Notes under the pieces: generated by a model
What the model saw: the letters and a program-made list of their open reading frames with translations, nothing else
Database searches by the model: none
Told to the model about the DNA's origin: nothing
Assembly (NCBI RefSeq): GCF_902859735.1
Contig: NZ_CADIJY010000003.1
Location: forward strand, 186,001 to 250,000
DNA: 64,000 bases
Source of the DNA: Achromobacter aegrifaciens
Lineage (GTDB): Bacteria > Pseudomonadota > Gammaproteobacteria > Burkholderiales > Burkholderiaceae_B
Reading direction: 5' to 3'
In this document: positions 9,590-22,059 of the stretch, one piece after another
Layout: each line of letters starts with the position of its first letter
Position numbering within the stretch: position 1 is the first letter of the stretch
Made by a program: the position numbers and the translations under genes

Positions 9590-9823
9590 TCAGACGTAGT
9601 GCTCGATGGGGGAATGGTCTTCCAGGCGCAGCACACGACCATCGATGACGAGGGACGGCAGGCGGGTGATGCCAAGCGCCCGGGCCTGGGCGGCGGACCC
9701 GGGCTGCCGCGCGAGATCGAATGATTCGTAGCGATGCTGAGGCGTCGCGAAGGCCGCGGCCATGCTGCGGTCTATGCCCAGGCAGAGATTGCAGCCGTCG
9801 TGGAACAGGGTGACTTGAATCAA
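9590..9823 (-). CDS. Small thioredoxin/glutaredoxin-fold protein
   Basis: 77 residues. A first strand (VTLFHDG) leads into a Cys11-x-x-Cys14 pair (CNLC), and RLPSLVIDG near 55-63 provides the usual cis-proline. These are the two hallmarks of a minimal glutaredoxin-like domain. It sits just upstream of the catalase on the same strand, 84 bases apart, so co-expression under peroxide stress is plausible. Nothing in the sequence fixes its partner or reductant. Confidence 0.72.
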   Translation of the reverse strand: MIQVTLFHDGCNLCLGIDRSMAAAFATPQHRYESFDLARQPGSAAQARALGITRLPSLVIDGRVLRLEDHSPIEHYV

Positions 9824-9901
9824 GGCGATCTCCTTGGCGTGCCGCCAGGGCGGCTGCGTCCCGGCACCCGTGCCTCATGGGCCGACATGCCAGGCTGGTC
9901 T

Positions 9902-9975
9902 TGGAGGCGCGGGCTGGAATCGAACCAACCTCAGGAGATTTGCAATCTGCCGCATGACCACTCTGCCACCGCGCC
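9902..9975 (-). tRNA. tRNA-Cys (GCA)
   Basis: A 74-base cloverleaf can be drawn on the minus strand: a 7-bp acceptor stem (GGCGCGG with CCGCGCC), a D arm, anticodon loop TTGCAAA giving GCA, a T arm with TTCGATT, discriminator T and an encoded 3' CCA. It lies downstream of tRNA-Gly on the same strand, separated by a terminator-like hairpin, so it may rely on readthrough or its own promoter. Confidence 0.95.
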
Positions 9976-10185
9976 GTTTTGTTTGTCCTAGGACGTAATG
10001 AATGGTACGGAAGCCGGGCAGGGCGCGGGCTTCCTCGAATCCACGAAAATTGTCCTGGCGTCCAGCATGAATGACGCAGGCCAAGGCCGCGTATGTCATA
10101 GGGCGTGTGACAGTGGGGGACGGAGAGGGCGGCGCAATATGGCCGCAGGCAGCGTGGGGAGATGCCCGCGTTGCGAGCAGAAATG

Positions 10186-10208
10186 AAAAAAGGGCCCGAA
10201 GGCCCTTT
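10186..10208 (-). terminator. Rho-independent terminator after tRNA-Gly
   Basis: On the minus strand, a stem AGGGCC/GGCCCT extended by A-T pairs, with a TTCG tetraloop, is followed by a run of six T. It sits 38 bases after the 3' end of tRNA-Gly. Confidence 0.8.
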
Positions 10209-10245
10209 CTCAAGGATTTCCAGAAAGAATCTGGAAATCAGAATT

Positions 10246-10321
10246 TGGAGCGGGAGACGAGTCTCGAACTCGCGACCTCAACCTTGGCAAGGTTGCGCTC
10301 TACCAACTGAGCTACTCCCGC
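10246..10321 (-). tRNA. tRNA-Gly (GCC)
   Basis: A 76-base cloverleaf on the minus strand: acceptor stem GCGGGAG with CTCCCGC, D-loop with AGTTGGTAGA, anticodon loop TTGCCAA giving GCC, T arm GTTCGAG, and an encoded CCA end. All four stems pair. Confidence 0.96.
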
Positions 10322-10400
10322 ATGGGTTCTGCACTTGAAACAGCCAGAACCTGTTTTCTTATTCACTCTGATCAACTTGGTTATCGATCAGAAGGCGCGC

Positions 10401-10429
10401 ATTCTACATGATTTTTTTGAGCTTGTCTT
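10401..10429 (-). promoter_or_regulatory. Sigma-70 promoter for the tRNA-Gly/tRNA-Cys unit
   Basis: On the minus strand the -10 box TAGAAT (10406-10401) is separated by 17 bases from AAGACA (10429-10424), a 4-of-6 match to the -35 consensus. The following GCGCGCC is a GC-rich discriminator typical of stable-RNA promoters under stringent control. The predicted start lies about 70 bases before tRNA-Gly. Read by eye only. Confidence 0.55.
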
Positions 10430-10550
10430 GGCCTGGACTTATTTGGGTCTGTTCACTGCAAGCAGTTTGCGAACAAAGCCTGAAATTCAGGGCAAGCACT
10501 CAATCAAGTAATATGAGCGAAGACAGAAACTATAGCAATCCGCAGCATCC

Positions 10551-11597
10551 ATGTCAAATTCTCCCGCCAAAGTTCTTCCGTCCCCAGCCTTGTCGCCCGC
10601 CAGCCAGGATCTCACCCGGCTGAATACGTTGGGCCTGGCGTCGCGGACCGGGGCCTTTGTGACCCTGGAAGATGCGGCGCAGTTGCCGGCGTTGTCGCAG
10701 CTGGCGCACGAGGCGTCTTCCCTGCTGGTGCTGGGGGGAGGCAGCAATCTGGTATTGCCGAGCCAGGTGCAGGGATTGGTGGCTCGCGTCGCGTTCAAGG
10801 GCGTGCGCCTGCTGGAAGCTCGTCCGGATGCCTGGCTGATCGAGGCGGCGGGCGGCGAGACCTGGCACGGCTTTGTCGAAACCTGCGTGAACCAGGGCTG
10901 GGACGGGCTGGAAAACCTGGCGCTGATCCCGGGTACGGTGGGCGCGGCACCGGTGCAGAACATCGGCGCTTACGGCGTTGAACTGCAGGAGCGTTTCCAC
11001 AGCCTGACCGCCTGGGACGTGCGCGCAGGGCGCCTGGTCGAAATGAGCGCGGCCGATTGCCGCTTTTCCTACCGCGACAGCCTGTTCAAGCACGACGAGC
11101 CCGGACGCTGGGTCATCGTGAGTGTGCGTTTCGCCTTGCCCCGGCCCTGGCGGCCTGTGCTGGGCTACCCTGATTTGCAGCGCCACGCGCGGCTGGCGGC
11201 GGGACAGCCGAGCGCCCGCGATATCTTCGACGCGGTGTGCGAGATCCGCCGCGCCAAGCTGCCCGATCCGGCGGTGACGGGCAACGCAGGCAGTTTTTTC
11301 AAGAACCCTATCGTGTCGGCGCAAGTGCGGGACAGGCTGCTGGACCGTTTTCCCGGTCTGGTGTCCTACGTCCAGCCCGACGGCGGCTACAAGCTGGCGG
11401 CCGGCTGGCTGATAGACCAATGCGGCTGGAAGGGCCGCTCGCTGGGGGCCGCGGGCGTGCATGAGCGCCAGGCTCTGGTACTGGTCAATCGCGGCGGGGC
11501 CACGGCGGCCGACATCATGGGCTTGGCGCATGCCATCCAGGCCGCGGTGTCCGAGCGCTACGGCGTGCGGCTCGAACCGGAACCCGTGGTGGTGTGA
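10551..11597 (+). CDS. murB: UDP-N-acetylenolpyruvoylglucosamine reductase
   Basis: 348 residues, the length of the type I (E. coli-like) enzyme, which reduces UDP-GlcNAc-enolpyruvate to UDP-MurNAc with NADPH and FAD in the cytoplasm. The FAD segments GGGSNLVLP near 63 and [19 protein letters not shown] near 127-145 are intact. YRDSLFK and the active-site serine region [10 protein letters not shown] near 245 follow, and the C-terminal LEPE supplies the catalytic glutamate. A bidirectional terminator lies directly after it, facing dapB. Confidence 0.97.
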   Translation: MSNSPAKVLPSPALSPASQDLTRLNTLGLASRTGAFVTLEDAAQLPALSQLAHEASSLLVLGGGSNLVLPSQVQGLVARVAFKGVRLLEARPDAWLIEAAGGETWHGFVETCVNQGWDGLENLALIPGTVGAAPVQNIGAYGVELQERFHSLTAWDVRAGRLVEMSAADCRFSYRDSLFKHDEPGRWVIVSVRFALPRPWRPVLGYPDLQRHARLAAGQPSARDIFDAVCEIRRAKLPDPAVTGNAGSFFKNPIVSAQVRDRLLDRFPGLVSYVQPDGGYKLAAGWLIDQCGWKGRSLGAAGVHERQALVLVNRGGATAADIMGLAHAIQAAVSERYGVRLEPEPVVV

Positions 11598-11617
11598 GGC
11601 CGTTTGGGCCGGGCAAG

Positions 11618-11645
11618 AAAAAAGGACCCCGCAGGGTCCTTTTTT
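11618..11645. terminator. Bidirectional terminator between murB and dapB
   Basis: A-rich arm, GGACCC, a short CGCA loop, GGGTCC and a T-run make an almost perfect hairpin with A-run and T-run on either side, suited to stopping both converging genes. Confidence 0.9.
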
Positions 11646-11664
11646 GCAGGCGAGGGCTTGGGCT

Positions 11665-12456
11665 TCAGAGGCCCAGCACCGATTGCATGTCGTAAAGGCC
11701 GTTGTGCTTGCCTTCCAGGAAGCGGGCGGCGCGCAGGGCGCCTTCCGCATAGGTGGCGCGGCTGGCCGAGCGGTGCGTGATCTCGATGCGTTCGCCGGTG
11801 CCGCAGAAGGACACGGTGTGGTCGCCGACGATGTCGCCGCCGCGCAGCACCGAGAAGCCGATGGTGCCCGGCTTGCGCACGCCGGTATCGCCGTGGCGGC
11901 TCCAGGTGGCGACGTCCGGCAGGGCCACGTTCCAGGCCGAAGCAATGGTTTCGCCCATTTTCAGCGCGGTGCCCGAAGGCGCGTCGACCTTGTTGCGGTG
12001 GTGCGCTTCGAAGACTTCGACGTCGTAGCCGGAGTTCAGGATGCGAGCGGCCATGTCCAGCAGCTTGAGCGTGGCGTTCACGCCCACGCTCATGTTGGGC
12101 GCGAAGACGATGCCGATCTTCTGGGCGGCGACTTCGATCGCGGCGCGGCCGTTGTCGTCGAAACCGGTGGTGCCGATGACGGCGTTCACACCGTGCTTGA
12201 CGCAGGCCTGCAAGTGTTCAAGCGTGCCTTCGGGGCGGGTGAAGTCGATCAGGCAGTCGGCCTGGGCCAGGGCGTCGAGGTCATCGGTGATGGCCACGCC
12301 CGTCTGCTTGCCCAGCGGCGCGCCGGCGTCCTGGCCCAGCGCGGCCGAGCCCTGGCGGTCCAGCGCCACGGCGAGCTGCAGGCCGGAGGCGTTCAGCACG
12401 GCTTCGATCAGCATCTGGCCCATACGGCCGCTGGCGCCGGCAATTGCGATACGCAT
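11665..12456 (-). CDS. dapB: 4-hydroxy-tetrahydrodipicolinate reductase
   Basis: 263 residues. It makes tetrahydrodipicolinate in lysine and diaminopimelate synthesis using NAD(P)H. The nucleotide-binding GASGRMGQ is at residues 7-14, IGTTGF near 95, and the family signature [20 protein letters not shown] near 150-170 contains the catalytic His-His and Lys residues. bamE lies 15 bases upstream on the same strand, so the two may share a transcript. Confidence 0.97.
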   Translation of the reverse strand: MRIAIAGASGRMGQMLIEAVLNASGLQLAVALDRQGSAALGQDAGAPLGKQTGVAITDDLDALAQADCLIDFTRPEGTLEHLQACVKHGVNAVIGTTGFDDNGRAAIEVAAQKIGIVFAPNMSVGVNATLKLLDMAARILNSGYDVEVFEAHHRNKVDAPSGTALKMGETIASAWNVALPDVATWSRHGDTGVRKPGTIGFSVLRGGDIVGDHTVSFCGTGERIEITHRSASRATYAEGALRAARFLEGKHNGLYDMQSVLGL

Positions 12457-12471
12457 AGATAGTCCTTGGTG

Positions 12472-13014
12472 TTACTTGAGCGGCTCTGGGGCGTTGCCGG
12501 GCTGGCCAGGGTACTGGTTGAGGGGGCTGACCGGGGCGGCGGAGTCGCGCTTGCGCTGGTCTTCCTCTTCCTTCTGGCGGGTTTCTTCTTCGATGAGGCG
12601 CTTGTCTGCCTTTTCGTCGGCGACGGCGTTGGGCGTATTGATCTGGTAAGGCTGCAGTTCTGGCTGCTTGTCGCCTTCCCAGCGGGTCAGGCGGTCGTTT
12701 TCGAACCAGACGGTGAATTTGCGTTCCTGGGCGTCGCCGTAGCCAGGCTTGTAGTAGTAGGGGTAGTCCCAGCGGTTGGCGTGCAGCACGCTGGTCAGCG
12801 TGGGGCTGCCAAGGGCGAAGCGCACCTGCTCGCGCGTCATGCCGGGCTGCAGCAGGGCGACCTGCTCCTGGGTGATCCAGTTTCCTTGCTGGACGCCGGC
12901 CTTGTAGGGGAAGCCCCACTTGTCCCCCGAGCATCCAGCCAGGGCGACGGCCAGAGCGGCCACCGCCAGGCCGGTCTTCAGCGAGCGGGAGGGAATTCGT
13001 GCAATCATGGACAC
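12472..13014 (-). CDS. bamE: Outer-membrane assembly lipoprotein BamE (SmpA/OmlA)
   Basis: 180 residues. A lipoprotein signal with lipobox LAGC and acylated Cys28 is followed by the BamE fold: WITQEQVALLQPGMTREQVRFALGSP near 47-72 and WDYPYYYKPG near 83. BamE helps the BAM complex insert beta-barrel proteins. The C-terminal 50 residues are charged and proline-rich (EEETRQKEEEDQRKR), longer than the E. coli protein and probably disordered. An in-frame ATG at 13008 is an alternative start. It is divergent from fur, which is a common arrangement in proteobacteria. Confidence 0.93.
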   Translation of the reverse strand: MSMIARIPSRSLKTGLAVAALAVALAGCSGDKWGFPYKAGVQQGNWITQEQVALLQPGMTREQVRFALGSPTLTSVLHANRWDYPYYYKPGYGDAQERKFTVWFENDRLTRWEGDKQPELQPYQINTPNAVADEKADKRLIEEETRQKEEEDQRKRDSAAPVSPLNQYPGQPGNAPEPLK

Positions 13015-13160
13015 TACGCGCCCCTATTATTTGGAAGCAGACAAAACCGTTATCATAAAGGTTTCATAAGGATAGTTCCGCGTGGCGGCATGATTTCGGT
13101 GAGCCGGCTCGCGGTGAACCTATCCTGCCCATGCCAACGCGGACGGAGAGCGATTACACC

Positions 13161-13580
13161 ATGAGCGACCAAAGCGAACTGAAGAACATGGGTTTGAAGG
13201 CGACGTTTCCCCGCCTGAAAATTCTTGATATTTTCCGGAAATCGGATCAACGGCACCTGAGCGCCGAAGACGTCTATCGCGCCCTGATCGGCGAAAACGT
13301 CGAAATCGGGCTGGCCACCGTCTATCGCGTCCTGACCCAGTTCGAACAGGCCGGCATCCTTGCCCGCAGCCAGTTCGACAGCGGCAAGGCGGTGTTCGAG
13401 CTCAACGACGGCGATCACCACGATCACCTGATCTGCACGAATTGCGGCAAGGTGGTCGAGTTTTCGGACCCCGAAATCGAAAAGCGTCAGCAAAAGATTG
13501 CCAAGGACAACTCCTTCGCGCTGGAAAGCCACGCCATGGTGTTGTATGGCATCTGCGGCAGCTGCATGAAGGGCCGCTGA
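13161..13580 (+). CDS. fur: Ferric uptake regulator
   Basis: 139 residues from ATG 13161. The frame is open 10 codons further, but [18 protein letters not shown] is the typical Fur start. The winged helix ([37 protein letters not shown]) covers about residues 10-75. The metal site residues HHDHLIC with the CTNCGK and CGSCMKGR cysteine pairs follow. It represses iron-uptake genes when loaded with ferrous iron. It diverges from bamE across 146 bases. No confident 19-bp Fur box was recognised there. Confidence 0.96.
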   Translation: MSDQSELKNMGLKATFPRLKILDIFRKSDQRHLSAEDVYRALIGENVEIGLATVYRVLTQFEQAGILARSQFDSGKAVFELNDGDHHDHLICTNCGKVVEFSDPEIEKRQQKIAKDNSFALESHAMVLYGICGSCMKGR

Positions 13581-13631
13581 TCCGGCCTGCCTACGGCCCG
13601 CGGCTACGCTCGCAGCGGGTCCGTGAGATCC

Positions 13632-13662
13632 AAATCCCCTTCAATGTGAAGGGGATTTTTTT
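13632..13662 (+). terminator. Rho-independent terminator of fur
   Basis: AATCCCCTTC pairs with GAAGGGGATT around an AATGT loop, followed by seven T. It lies 50 bases after the fur stop. Confidence 0.9.
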
Positions 13663-13722
13663 ATGGCGCGAATCGGCCCTGTTTTTTCCGGCGTCCCCGC
13701 CGTAAAGCGGCGGGCCAGCGCT

Positions 13723-15378
13723 TCAGTTCTGCCCGAAACCTTCCAGCATTTCGCGGGCGTGTTCGCGGGTGGTCGCCGTGAGCTTGATGCCGCCCAGCAT
13801 GCGCGCGATTTCCTCCACACGGGAGGAAGCGTCCAGTTCCTCGATGCTGGAGCGGGTGGCGCCGCGCGATTCCGCCTTGCTGACCAGGAATTGGTTGTTG
13901 GCGCAGGCCGCGACCTGGGGCAGGTGGGTCACGCACAGCACCTGATGGCGTTCGCCGAGCTCGCGCAGCAGCTTGCCGACGGCCTCGGCCACCGCGCCGC
14001 CCACCCCGCTGTCGACTTCATCGAAGATCAGCGTCGGCACGCGCGCAGCGCGACTGGCGATGACCGACAGCGCCAGCGAAATCCGCGACAGTTCGCCGCC
14101 CGAAGCCACCTTGGCCAGCGGCCGCGGCGTGGTGCCGGCATGGCCGGCCACCAGGAATTCAACCTGCTCGTTGCCGTGCGCGGACGGCGCCGATTCGGCC
14201 AGCGTGGGTTCGAACTTGCCGCCCTGCATGGCCAGCGTCTGCATGGCTTGCGTGACCTGCTTGCCCAGGTCCTTGGCGACCTTGCGGCGCGCCGTCGTCA
14301 GCTTGGCGGCCGTGGCGTCGTATTGCGCCTGCGCAGCTTGCGTCTGGGCGCGCAGGGCATCGATGTCGCCCGCGGCTTGCAGCGCCTTGAGCTGCGCATG
14401 CAGCGTGTCGCGCAGCTCGCAAAGCGCGTCGGGCTCGACGCGGAATTTGCGAGCGGTTTCGAATACCAGGCCCAGGCGCGCCTCGACCGCTACGAGCCGC
14501 TGAGGATCGAGATCGACTCGGCTGACGTAGTTGTTCAGGTCCGATACGGCCTCGCTGATCGCGATGCGGGCCGATTCCAGTTCATCGTAGACGCCCTGCA
14601 AGCCGGGATCGTGGCGCAGCATCTGCTGGATGCGGTGGTTGGCCGCGGTGAGCCGGTGGTGCGCGGAATCGCCTTCGCCGTCCAGCCCTTCGAGGATCTG
14701 GTTGGCGCCATCCAGCAGGGATTGCGAATGCGACAGGCGGGTGTGCTCGGACTGCAGCGCATCCCATTCGTCGGGACCGAGATTCAGCTGATCGAGTTCG
14801 TCGACCTGCCATTGCAGGCGGTCGCGTTCGGTAGCCAGGCTTGCGGCGTCCTTTTCGGCGGATTCCAGCTGGCGCGCCAACGCGCGCCATTGCTTCCAGG
14901 CCTGGCCGACCGAGTTGCGCAGTTCGCCATGGCCGCCGTGGGCATCCAGCAGGTCGCGCTGGGCGTCGGCGCGCATCAGGCTCTGGTGCGCATGCTGGCC
15001 GTGGATGTCGACCAGGCTGTCGCCCAGTTCGCGCAATTGCGCCACGGTGGCCGGCGTGCCATTGATGTAGGCGCGGCTGCGGCCCTGGGCGTCGATGACG
15101 CGGCGCAGGGACAGTTCCGTGTCGGCGTCGATCTCGCGCTCTTGCAGCCAGGCGATCAGGCCCTTGGGGGTATCGAAGACCGCGGTGATGTCGGCGCGCG
15201 GCGCGCCCTCGCGCAGCATGCTGGCGTCGCCGCGTTCGCCCAGCGTGAGCGCCAGCGCGTCCACCAGTATGGATTTGCCTGCGCCGGTCTCACCGGAAAA
15301 GACGGTAAAGCCGGGGCCGAAATGGATCTCGGTCTGTTCGACGATGACGAAGTCGCGGATATGCAGGGTGCGCAGCAT
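13723..15378 (-). CDS. recN: DNA repair protein RecN (SMC-like ATPase)
   Basis: 551 residues, full length. The N-terminal ATPase half has Walker A GETGAGKS near 30-37. Long coiled-coil arms occupy about 150-370. The C-terminal half has the ABC signature VASGGELSRISLAL near 427 and Walker B LIFDEVDSGVGG near 455. RecN aids recombination repair of double-strand breaks. It sits 13 bases downstream of nadK on the same strand, a conserved pairing, so the two are probably one transcript. Confidence 0.96.
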   Translation of the reverse strand: MLRTLHIRDFVIVEQTEIHFGPGFTVFSGETGAGKSILVDALALTLGERGDASMLREGAPRADITAVFDTPKGLIAWLQEREIDADTELSLRRVIDAQGRSRAYINGTPATVAQLRELGDSLVDIHGQHAHQSLMRADAQRDLLDAHGGHGELRNSVGQAWKQWRALARQLESAEKDAASLATERDRLQWQVDELDQLNLGPDEWDALQSEHTRLSHSQSLLDGANQILEGLDGEGDSAHHRLTAANHRIQQMLRHDPGLQGVYDELESARIAISEAVSDLNNYVSRVDLDPQRLVAVEARLGLVFETARKFRVEPDALCELRDTLHAQLKALQAAGDIDALRAQTQAAQAQYDATAAKLTTARRKVAKDLGKQVTQAMQTLAMQGGKFEPTLAESAPSAHGNEQVEFLVAGHAGTTPRPLAKVASGGELSRISLALSVIASRAARVPTLIFDEVDSGVGGAVAEAVGKLLRELGERHQVLCVTHLPQVAACANNQFLVSKAESRGATRSSIEELDASSRVEEIARMLGGIKLTATTREHAREMLEGFGQN

Positions 15379-15391
15379 GTCGGGGCGCTTA

Positions 15392-16291
15392 CTACTCTAC
15401 GTTGTCGGAGGCTTCGGGCATCAGGTTCCAGTGCAGCTTGCGGCGCAGGGTGGAGAAGAAACTGTAGCCTTCGGGATGCACGAAGCGGATGGTATAGGGC
15501 GCGCGCTGCACGACGATGCGGTCGCCCGGCTGCAGGTCGGACCAGGTCTGCATGTCGAAATGCACGCTGGCGCCGACTTCCACGCGGCCCATGGCCGTGA
15601 GCGTCATGTTCAGCACGCCGGAGTCGGGAATGACGATGGGGCGGTTGGACAGGGTTTGCGGCGCCACCGGCACCAGCACCATGGCGTTCATGCCCGGATG
15701 CAGGATGGGACCGTTGGCCGACAGCGCATACGCGGTGGAGCCCGTAGGCGTAGCGATGATCAGGCCGTCGGCGCGTTGCGTGTACATGAAGGCGCCGTCC
15801 AGCTCCACCCGCACTTCGATCATGCCGCCGCGTCCCGCGCGGTTCAGCACCACGTCGTTCAGGGCCGACGCGGAATACATTTTCTGATCGCCGCGCCACA
15901 CGCTGCCTTCCAGCAGCATGCGTTCCTCGATCTGGAAGCTGCCTTCGAGCACGCGCGCCAGCGCGCCATGCGCGTCCTGCAACGCGATGTCGGTGATGAA
16001 GCCCAGGCGTCCGTGGTTGATGCCGACCAGCGGCATGCCATAGGGAGCAAGGTGGCGGCTGGCGCCCAGCACGGTGCCGTCGCCGCCCATGACGACGGCC
16101 AGCGACGCGGTCTTGCCGATTTCCTCGAGCGTGGCGACGGGGTATTCGGTCAGCCCGGTGTTGCGCGCCGTGTCCGCATCGATGAGCACCTGCCGGCCCG
16201 CTTGCGTCAGCGCGTGGGCGAGTGCTCTCAGCGGTGTGTCCAGGCCGGTGTCCTGGTATCTGCCGATCAGGGCTACGGTAGGAAAATGCAT
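15392..16291 (-). CDS. nadK: NAD kinase
   Basis: 299 residues. It phosphorylates NAD to NADP. The catalytic GGDGT motif lies near residue 69 (VVMGGDGTVLGASRH), NHGRLGFITD near 92, and the second conserved block TPTGSTAYALSANGPILHP near 180 binds the dinucleotide. No signal or membrane segment. It is divergent from hrcA across about 140 bases, and recN follows it closely. Confidence 0.96.
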   Translation of the reverse strand: MHFPTVALIGRYQDTGLDTPLRALAHALTQAGRQVLIDADTARNTGLTEYPVATLEEIGKTASLAVVMGGDGTVLGASRHLAPYGMPLVGINHGRLGFITDIALQDAHGALARVLEGSFQIEERMLLEGSVWRGDQKMYSASALNDVVLNRAGRGGMIEVRVELDGAFMYTQRADGLIIATPTGSTAYALSANGPILHPGMNAMVLVPVAPQTLSNRPIVIPDSGVLNMTLTAMGRVEVGASVHFDMQTWSDLQPGDRIVVQRAPYTIRFVHPEGYSFFSTLRRKLHWNLMPEASDNVE

Positions 16292-16432
16292 GGCTGCTTG
16301 CGTATCAAAAAAGGCCGGACCAGAAGCCGAAACCTGCCCGGAATGGGCGGTTTAGCCGATTATATGGGGCCGCATATGTGCTTGCGGGACAAAAATCGCC
16401 TCAATTGAAAAAGATTCCCTAAAATACTTGTT

Positions 16433-17437
16433 ATGGATGACCGCGCACGCGCACTACTGAAAGCGTTGATCGAACGCTATATCGCCGATGGGCAGCCAGT
16501 CGGCTCGCGGACGCTATCGAAAGTATTCGACTTGTCCCCGGCCACGATCCGCAATGTGATGGCGGATCTCGAAGAACTGGGACTGATCCACAGCCCGCAC
16601 ACCTCCGCCGGCCGCGTGCCCACGCCGCGGGGCTACCGCATGTTCGTCGATTCGCTGCTGGCGGTGCAGTCCTACCAGCTCGAACCGCACAACATGGGCG
16701 AGATGCTGGCGGCCGCCGAACCCACGCGCGCCGTCAATGCCGCCGCGGCCCTGCTGTCCAACCTGACCCAGTTCGCGGGAGTGGTGCTCACGCCCAAGCG
16801 CGCCCAGGTGTTCCGCCAGATCGAATTCATCCGCCTGTCCGATAAGCGCGTGCTGCTCATCATCGTCACGCCCGACGGCGATGTTCAAAATCGCATCCTT
16901 TTCGTTCAGCGCGACTATGCCGAAGCGGAACTGCTGGAAGCCGGCAATTTCTTCAACATGCATTTCGCCGGCAAGTCCTTCAATGTCGTGCGGCAAACCC
17001 TGTCGACCGAACTGGCGCAATTGCGCGAGGACATCTCGCGCCTGATGCAGGCCGCGGTCGAAGCCAGCGCGGAAGCCGCCGAGGACGGCGATGCCATGGT
17101 CATTTCCGGCGAGCGCAAGTTGCTGGACGTGACCGACATCGCCTCCGACATGGACCGCCTGCGCAAGATGTTCTCGCTGTTCGAGAAAAAGACCGACCTG
17201 CTGCAGCTCCTGGACGTGTCCACCCGCGCCCAGGGCGTGCAGATCTACATCGGCGGCGATTCGCAGCTGGTGCCGATGGAAGAGGTCTCGGTCATCACCG
17301 CGCCTTACGGCGTGGACGGCAAGGTCGTGGGCACGCTGGGCGTGATCGGTCCCACGCGCATGGCCTACGAACGCGTCATTCCCATCGTGGATATCACGGC
17401 GCGCTTGCTGTCCAACGCCCTCAGCCACAACCAGTAG
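16433..17437 (+). CDS. hrcA: Heat-inducible transcription repressor HrcA
   Basis: 334 residues. An N-terminal winged helix ([25 protein letters not shown]) is followed by [32 protein letters not shown], the HrcA hallmark near 30-65, then the GAF-like and dimerisation regions. It represses CIRCE-containing chaperone operons. I see no CIRCE dyad (TTAGCACTC-N9-GAGTGCTAA) anywhere between here and dnaJ, so its target is probably groESL elsewhere, while this cluster appears to use sigma-32. No good Shine-Dalgarno precedes ATG 16433, which may mean low expression. Confidence 0.95.
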   Translation: MDDRARALLKALIERYIADGQPVGSRTLSKVFDLSPATIRNVMADLEELGLIHSPHTSAGRVPTPRGYRMFVDSLLAVQSYQLEPHNMGEMLAAAEPTRAVNAAAALLSNLTQFAGVVLTPKRAQVFRQIEFIRLSDKRVLLIIVTPDGDVQNRILFVQRDYAEAELLEAGNFFNMHFAGKSFNVVRQTLSTELAQLREDISRLMQAAVEASAEAAEDGDAMVISGERKLLDVTDIASDMDRLRKMFSLFEKKTDLLQLLDVSTRAQGVQIYIGGDSQLVPMEEVSVITAPYGVDGKVVGTLGVIGPTRMAYERVIPIVDITARLLSNALSHNQ

Positions 17438-17476
17438 GTCCATCCGAAGCTACGTCCTCCTTGCGGAGGAAGGGGA

Positions 17477-18821
<1,345 letters not shown>

Positions 18822-18987
18822 CCTGGCGCAGAGGGCGTCCGCCATTTGCCGGATGGCGTCGAAAAGCGCTGAATCTATGCTTGCAGTCTGAGATTTGACG
18901 GCATTTGGCAGAAATTGGGCGGATTTCTGATTACATTCCGCCTGCCTCTGCTGGCTGGCGCCGTCAGGGAATATTTGCTTTCCCGGG

Positions 18988-19013
18988 CTTGAAATAGGGG
19001 TATTGGCCCCCAT
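18988..19013 (+). promoter_or_regulatory. Sigma-32 heat-shock promoter upstream of grpE
   Basis: CTTGAA (18988-18993), a 14-base spacer and CCCCAT (19008-19013) closely match the sigma-32 consensus (CTTGAAA, 11-15 bases, CCCCATnT). It ends 38 bases before the grpE start. Spacing and both boxes are as expected for an RpoH promoter. Confidence 0.75.
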
Positions 19014-19051
19014 TCATGTCTGCGAAAGCCATACTTTTTGGAGGATTCCCC

Positions 19052-19609
19052 ATGACGGCACCCAACGAGCCTGTAGATCAGACGCCCGAAGTCGGCCAGA
19101 ACGCCGATGCGGCCTCCGCCGCCGAGGACGCCGTGCAGGCCGAGCTGAACGAGTTGCGCGCCCAGCTGGACGCCGCCCAGGCTACCGTCAATGAGCAGCA
19201 GGACCAGCTTTTGCGCATCCGGGCCGAAGCCGAGAACGTGCGCCGCCGTGCACAGGAAGACGTGTCCAAGGCGCGCAAGTTCGGCATCGAGTCGTTCGCG
19301 GAAAGCCTGGTCCCGGTCAAGGACAGCCTGGAAGCAGCGCTGGCCCAGCCTGAGCAAACCGTTGAAACCCTGAGCGAAGGCGTCCAAGTGACCCTCAAGC
19401 AGCTGACGGCCGCCTTCGAGCGCAATCTGCTCAAGGAAATCGCGCCGGCACAGGGCGACAAGTTCGACCCGCACCTGCACCAGGCCATTTCGTCCATCCC
19501 CGCCGAGCAGCCCGCCAATACCGTGGTCCAGCTGCTGCAAAAGGGCTACGCCATCGCCGACCGGACCTTGCGCCCCGCGCTGGTCGTGGTGTCCGCCGGC
19601 CAGGGCTGA
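19052..19609 (+). CDS. grpE: Nucleotide exchange factor GrpE
   Basis: 185 residues from ATG 19052, preceded by GGAGG at good distance; an upstream in-frame ATG at 19016 lies on top of the promoter region and is less likely. An acidic disordered N-terminus leads into a long coiled coil (about 35-90) and then the beta-wing domain ([45 protein letters not shown]). It releases ADP from DnaK. It stands first in the grpE-thioredoxin unit ahead of dnaK. Confidence 0.96.
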   Translation: MTAPNEPVDQTPEVGQNADAASAAEDAVQAELNELRAQLDAAQATVNEQQDQLLRIRAEAENVRRRAQEDVSKARKFGIESFAESLVPVKDSLEAALAQPEQTVETLSEGVQVTLKQLTAAFERNLLKEIAPAQGDKFDPHLHQAISSIPAEQPANTVVQLLQKGYAIADRTLRPALVVVSAGQG

Positions 19610-19623
19610 GCAGGCGGCGTGCC

Positions 19624-20028
19624 ATGACGGATCCCCGGTTCGACCCCGCCCAGATATTCCAGGTGTTCGGCATGCGGCACGTCGACACCGAGGGATTCGA
19701 CGCGGCGGTGGTGCAGGCGCCGGGGACGGATCTGCGCTGCGTGTTCCTCTGGGGACAGGATTGCTATAACTGCAATATTTTCAAGCAGACCGCCTTGCTG
19801 CACCGGGACGCGCTGCTGGAGCTGGGGCTGACCTGGTTCGAAGCCGACGTCTACGCGGACGAAGCGCTGGGAAGGCGCTTCTCGCTGCATGGTGTCCCCA
19901 CTTTTGTGCTGTACCGCGCTGGCAAGCGGCTGGGCCGCGTCACCGGCTGGCCCGGCCTGCCGCAATTCACCGCGGCCATGCGCCGCCTGCAGGAAACGGC
20001 TGTAGAAAATTCCGGCCAGGCGTCTTGA
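19624..20028 (+). CDS. Thioredoxin-family protein between grpE and dnaK
   Basis: 134 residues with no signal peptide, hence cytoplasmic. The redox pair is Cys47-x-x-Cys50 in WGQDCYNCNIF, unlike the WCGPC of true thioredoxin, and the cis-proline loop is HGVPTFVLYR near 98. The start is 14 bases after grpE, so the pair is probably one heat-shock transcript. The last codons overlap the -35 box of the dnaK promoter. A role in protecting thiols during heat stress is a reasonable guess from the context, not shown by the sequence. Confidence 0.82.
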   Translation: MTDPRFDPAQIFQVFGMRHVDTEGFDAAVVQAPGTDLRCVFLWGQDCYNCNIFKQTALLHRDALLELGLTWFEADVYADEALGRRFSLHGVPTFVLYRAGKRLGRVTGWPGLPQFTAAMRRLQETAVENSGQAS

Positions 20029-20050
20029 AAAACCCTGCGGGCAGCCCCAG
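20024..20050 (+). promoter_or_regulatory. Sigma-32-like promoter of dnaK
   Basis: CTTGAA (20024-20029) overlaps the stop codon of the thioredoxin-like gene; after 15 bases comes CCCCAG (20045-20050). The boxes and spacing fit RpoH promoters with one mismatch in the -10. The -10 also forms one arm of a small CCCCA-N6-TGGGG dyad. The start of dnaK lies 59 bases downstream. Confidence 0.65.
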
Positions 20051-20108
20051 TTATGTGGGGACAAGAAGTTTCTCCCTATTTTCATAGATTCAATCAAGGT
20101 AACCGACC

Positions 20109-22034
<1,926 letters not shown>

Positions 22035-22059
22035 TGGCCGGGCGCTGACCAGCCTCTGC

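Noticed and set aside
12472-13580. A Fur box in the bamE/fur spacer
   Set aside because: AT-rich stretches such as the one near 13040-13075 do not give a convincing 19-bp GATAATGATAATCATTATC-like match.
16381-16432. A sigma-32 or strong sigma-70 promoter directly before hrcA
   Set aside because: TTGAAA and TAAAAT are present but only about 9 bases apart, which is too short for either promoter type.
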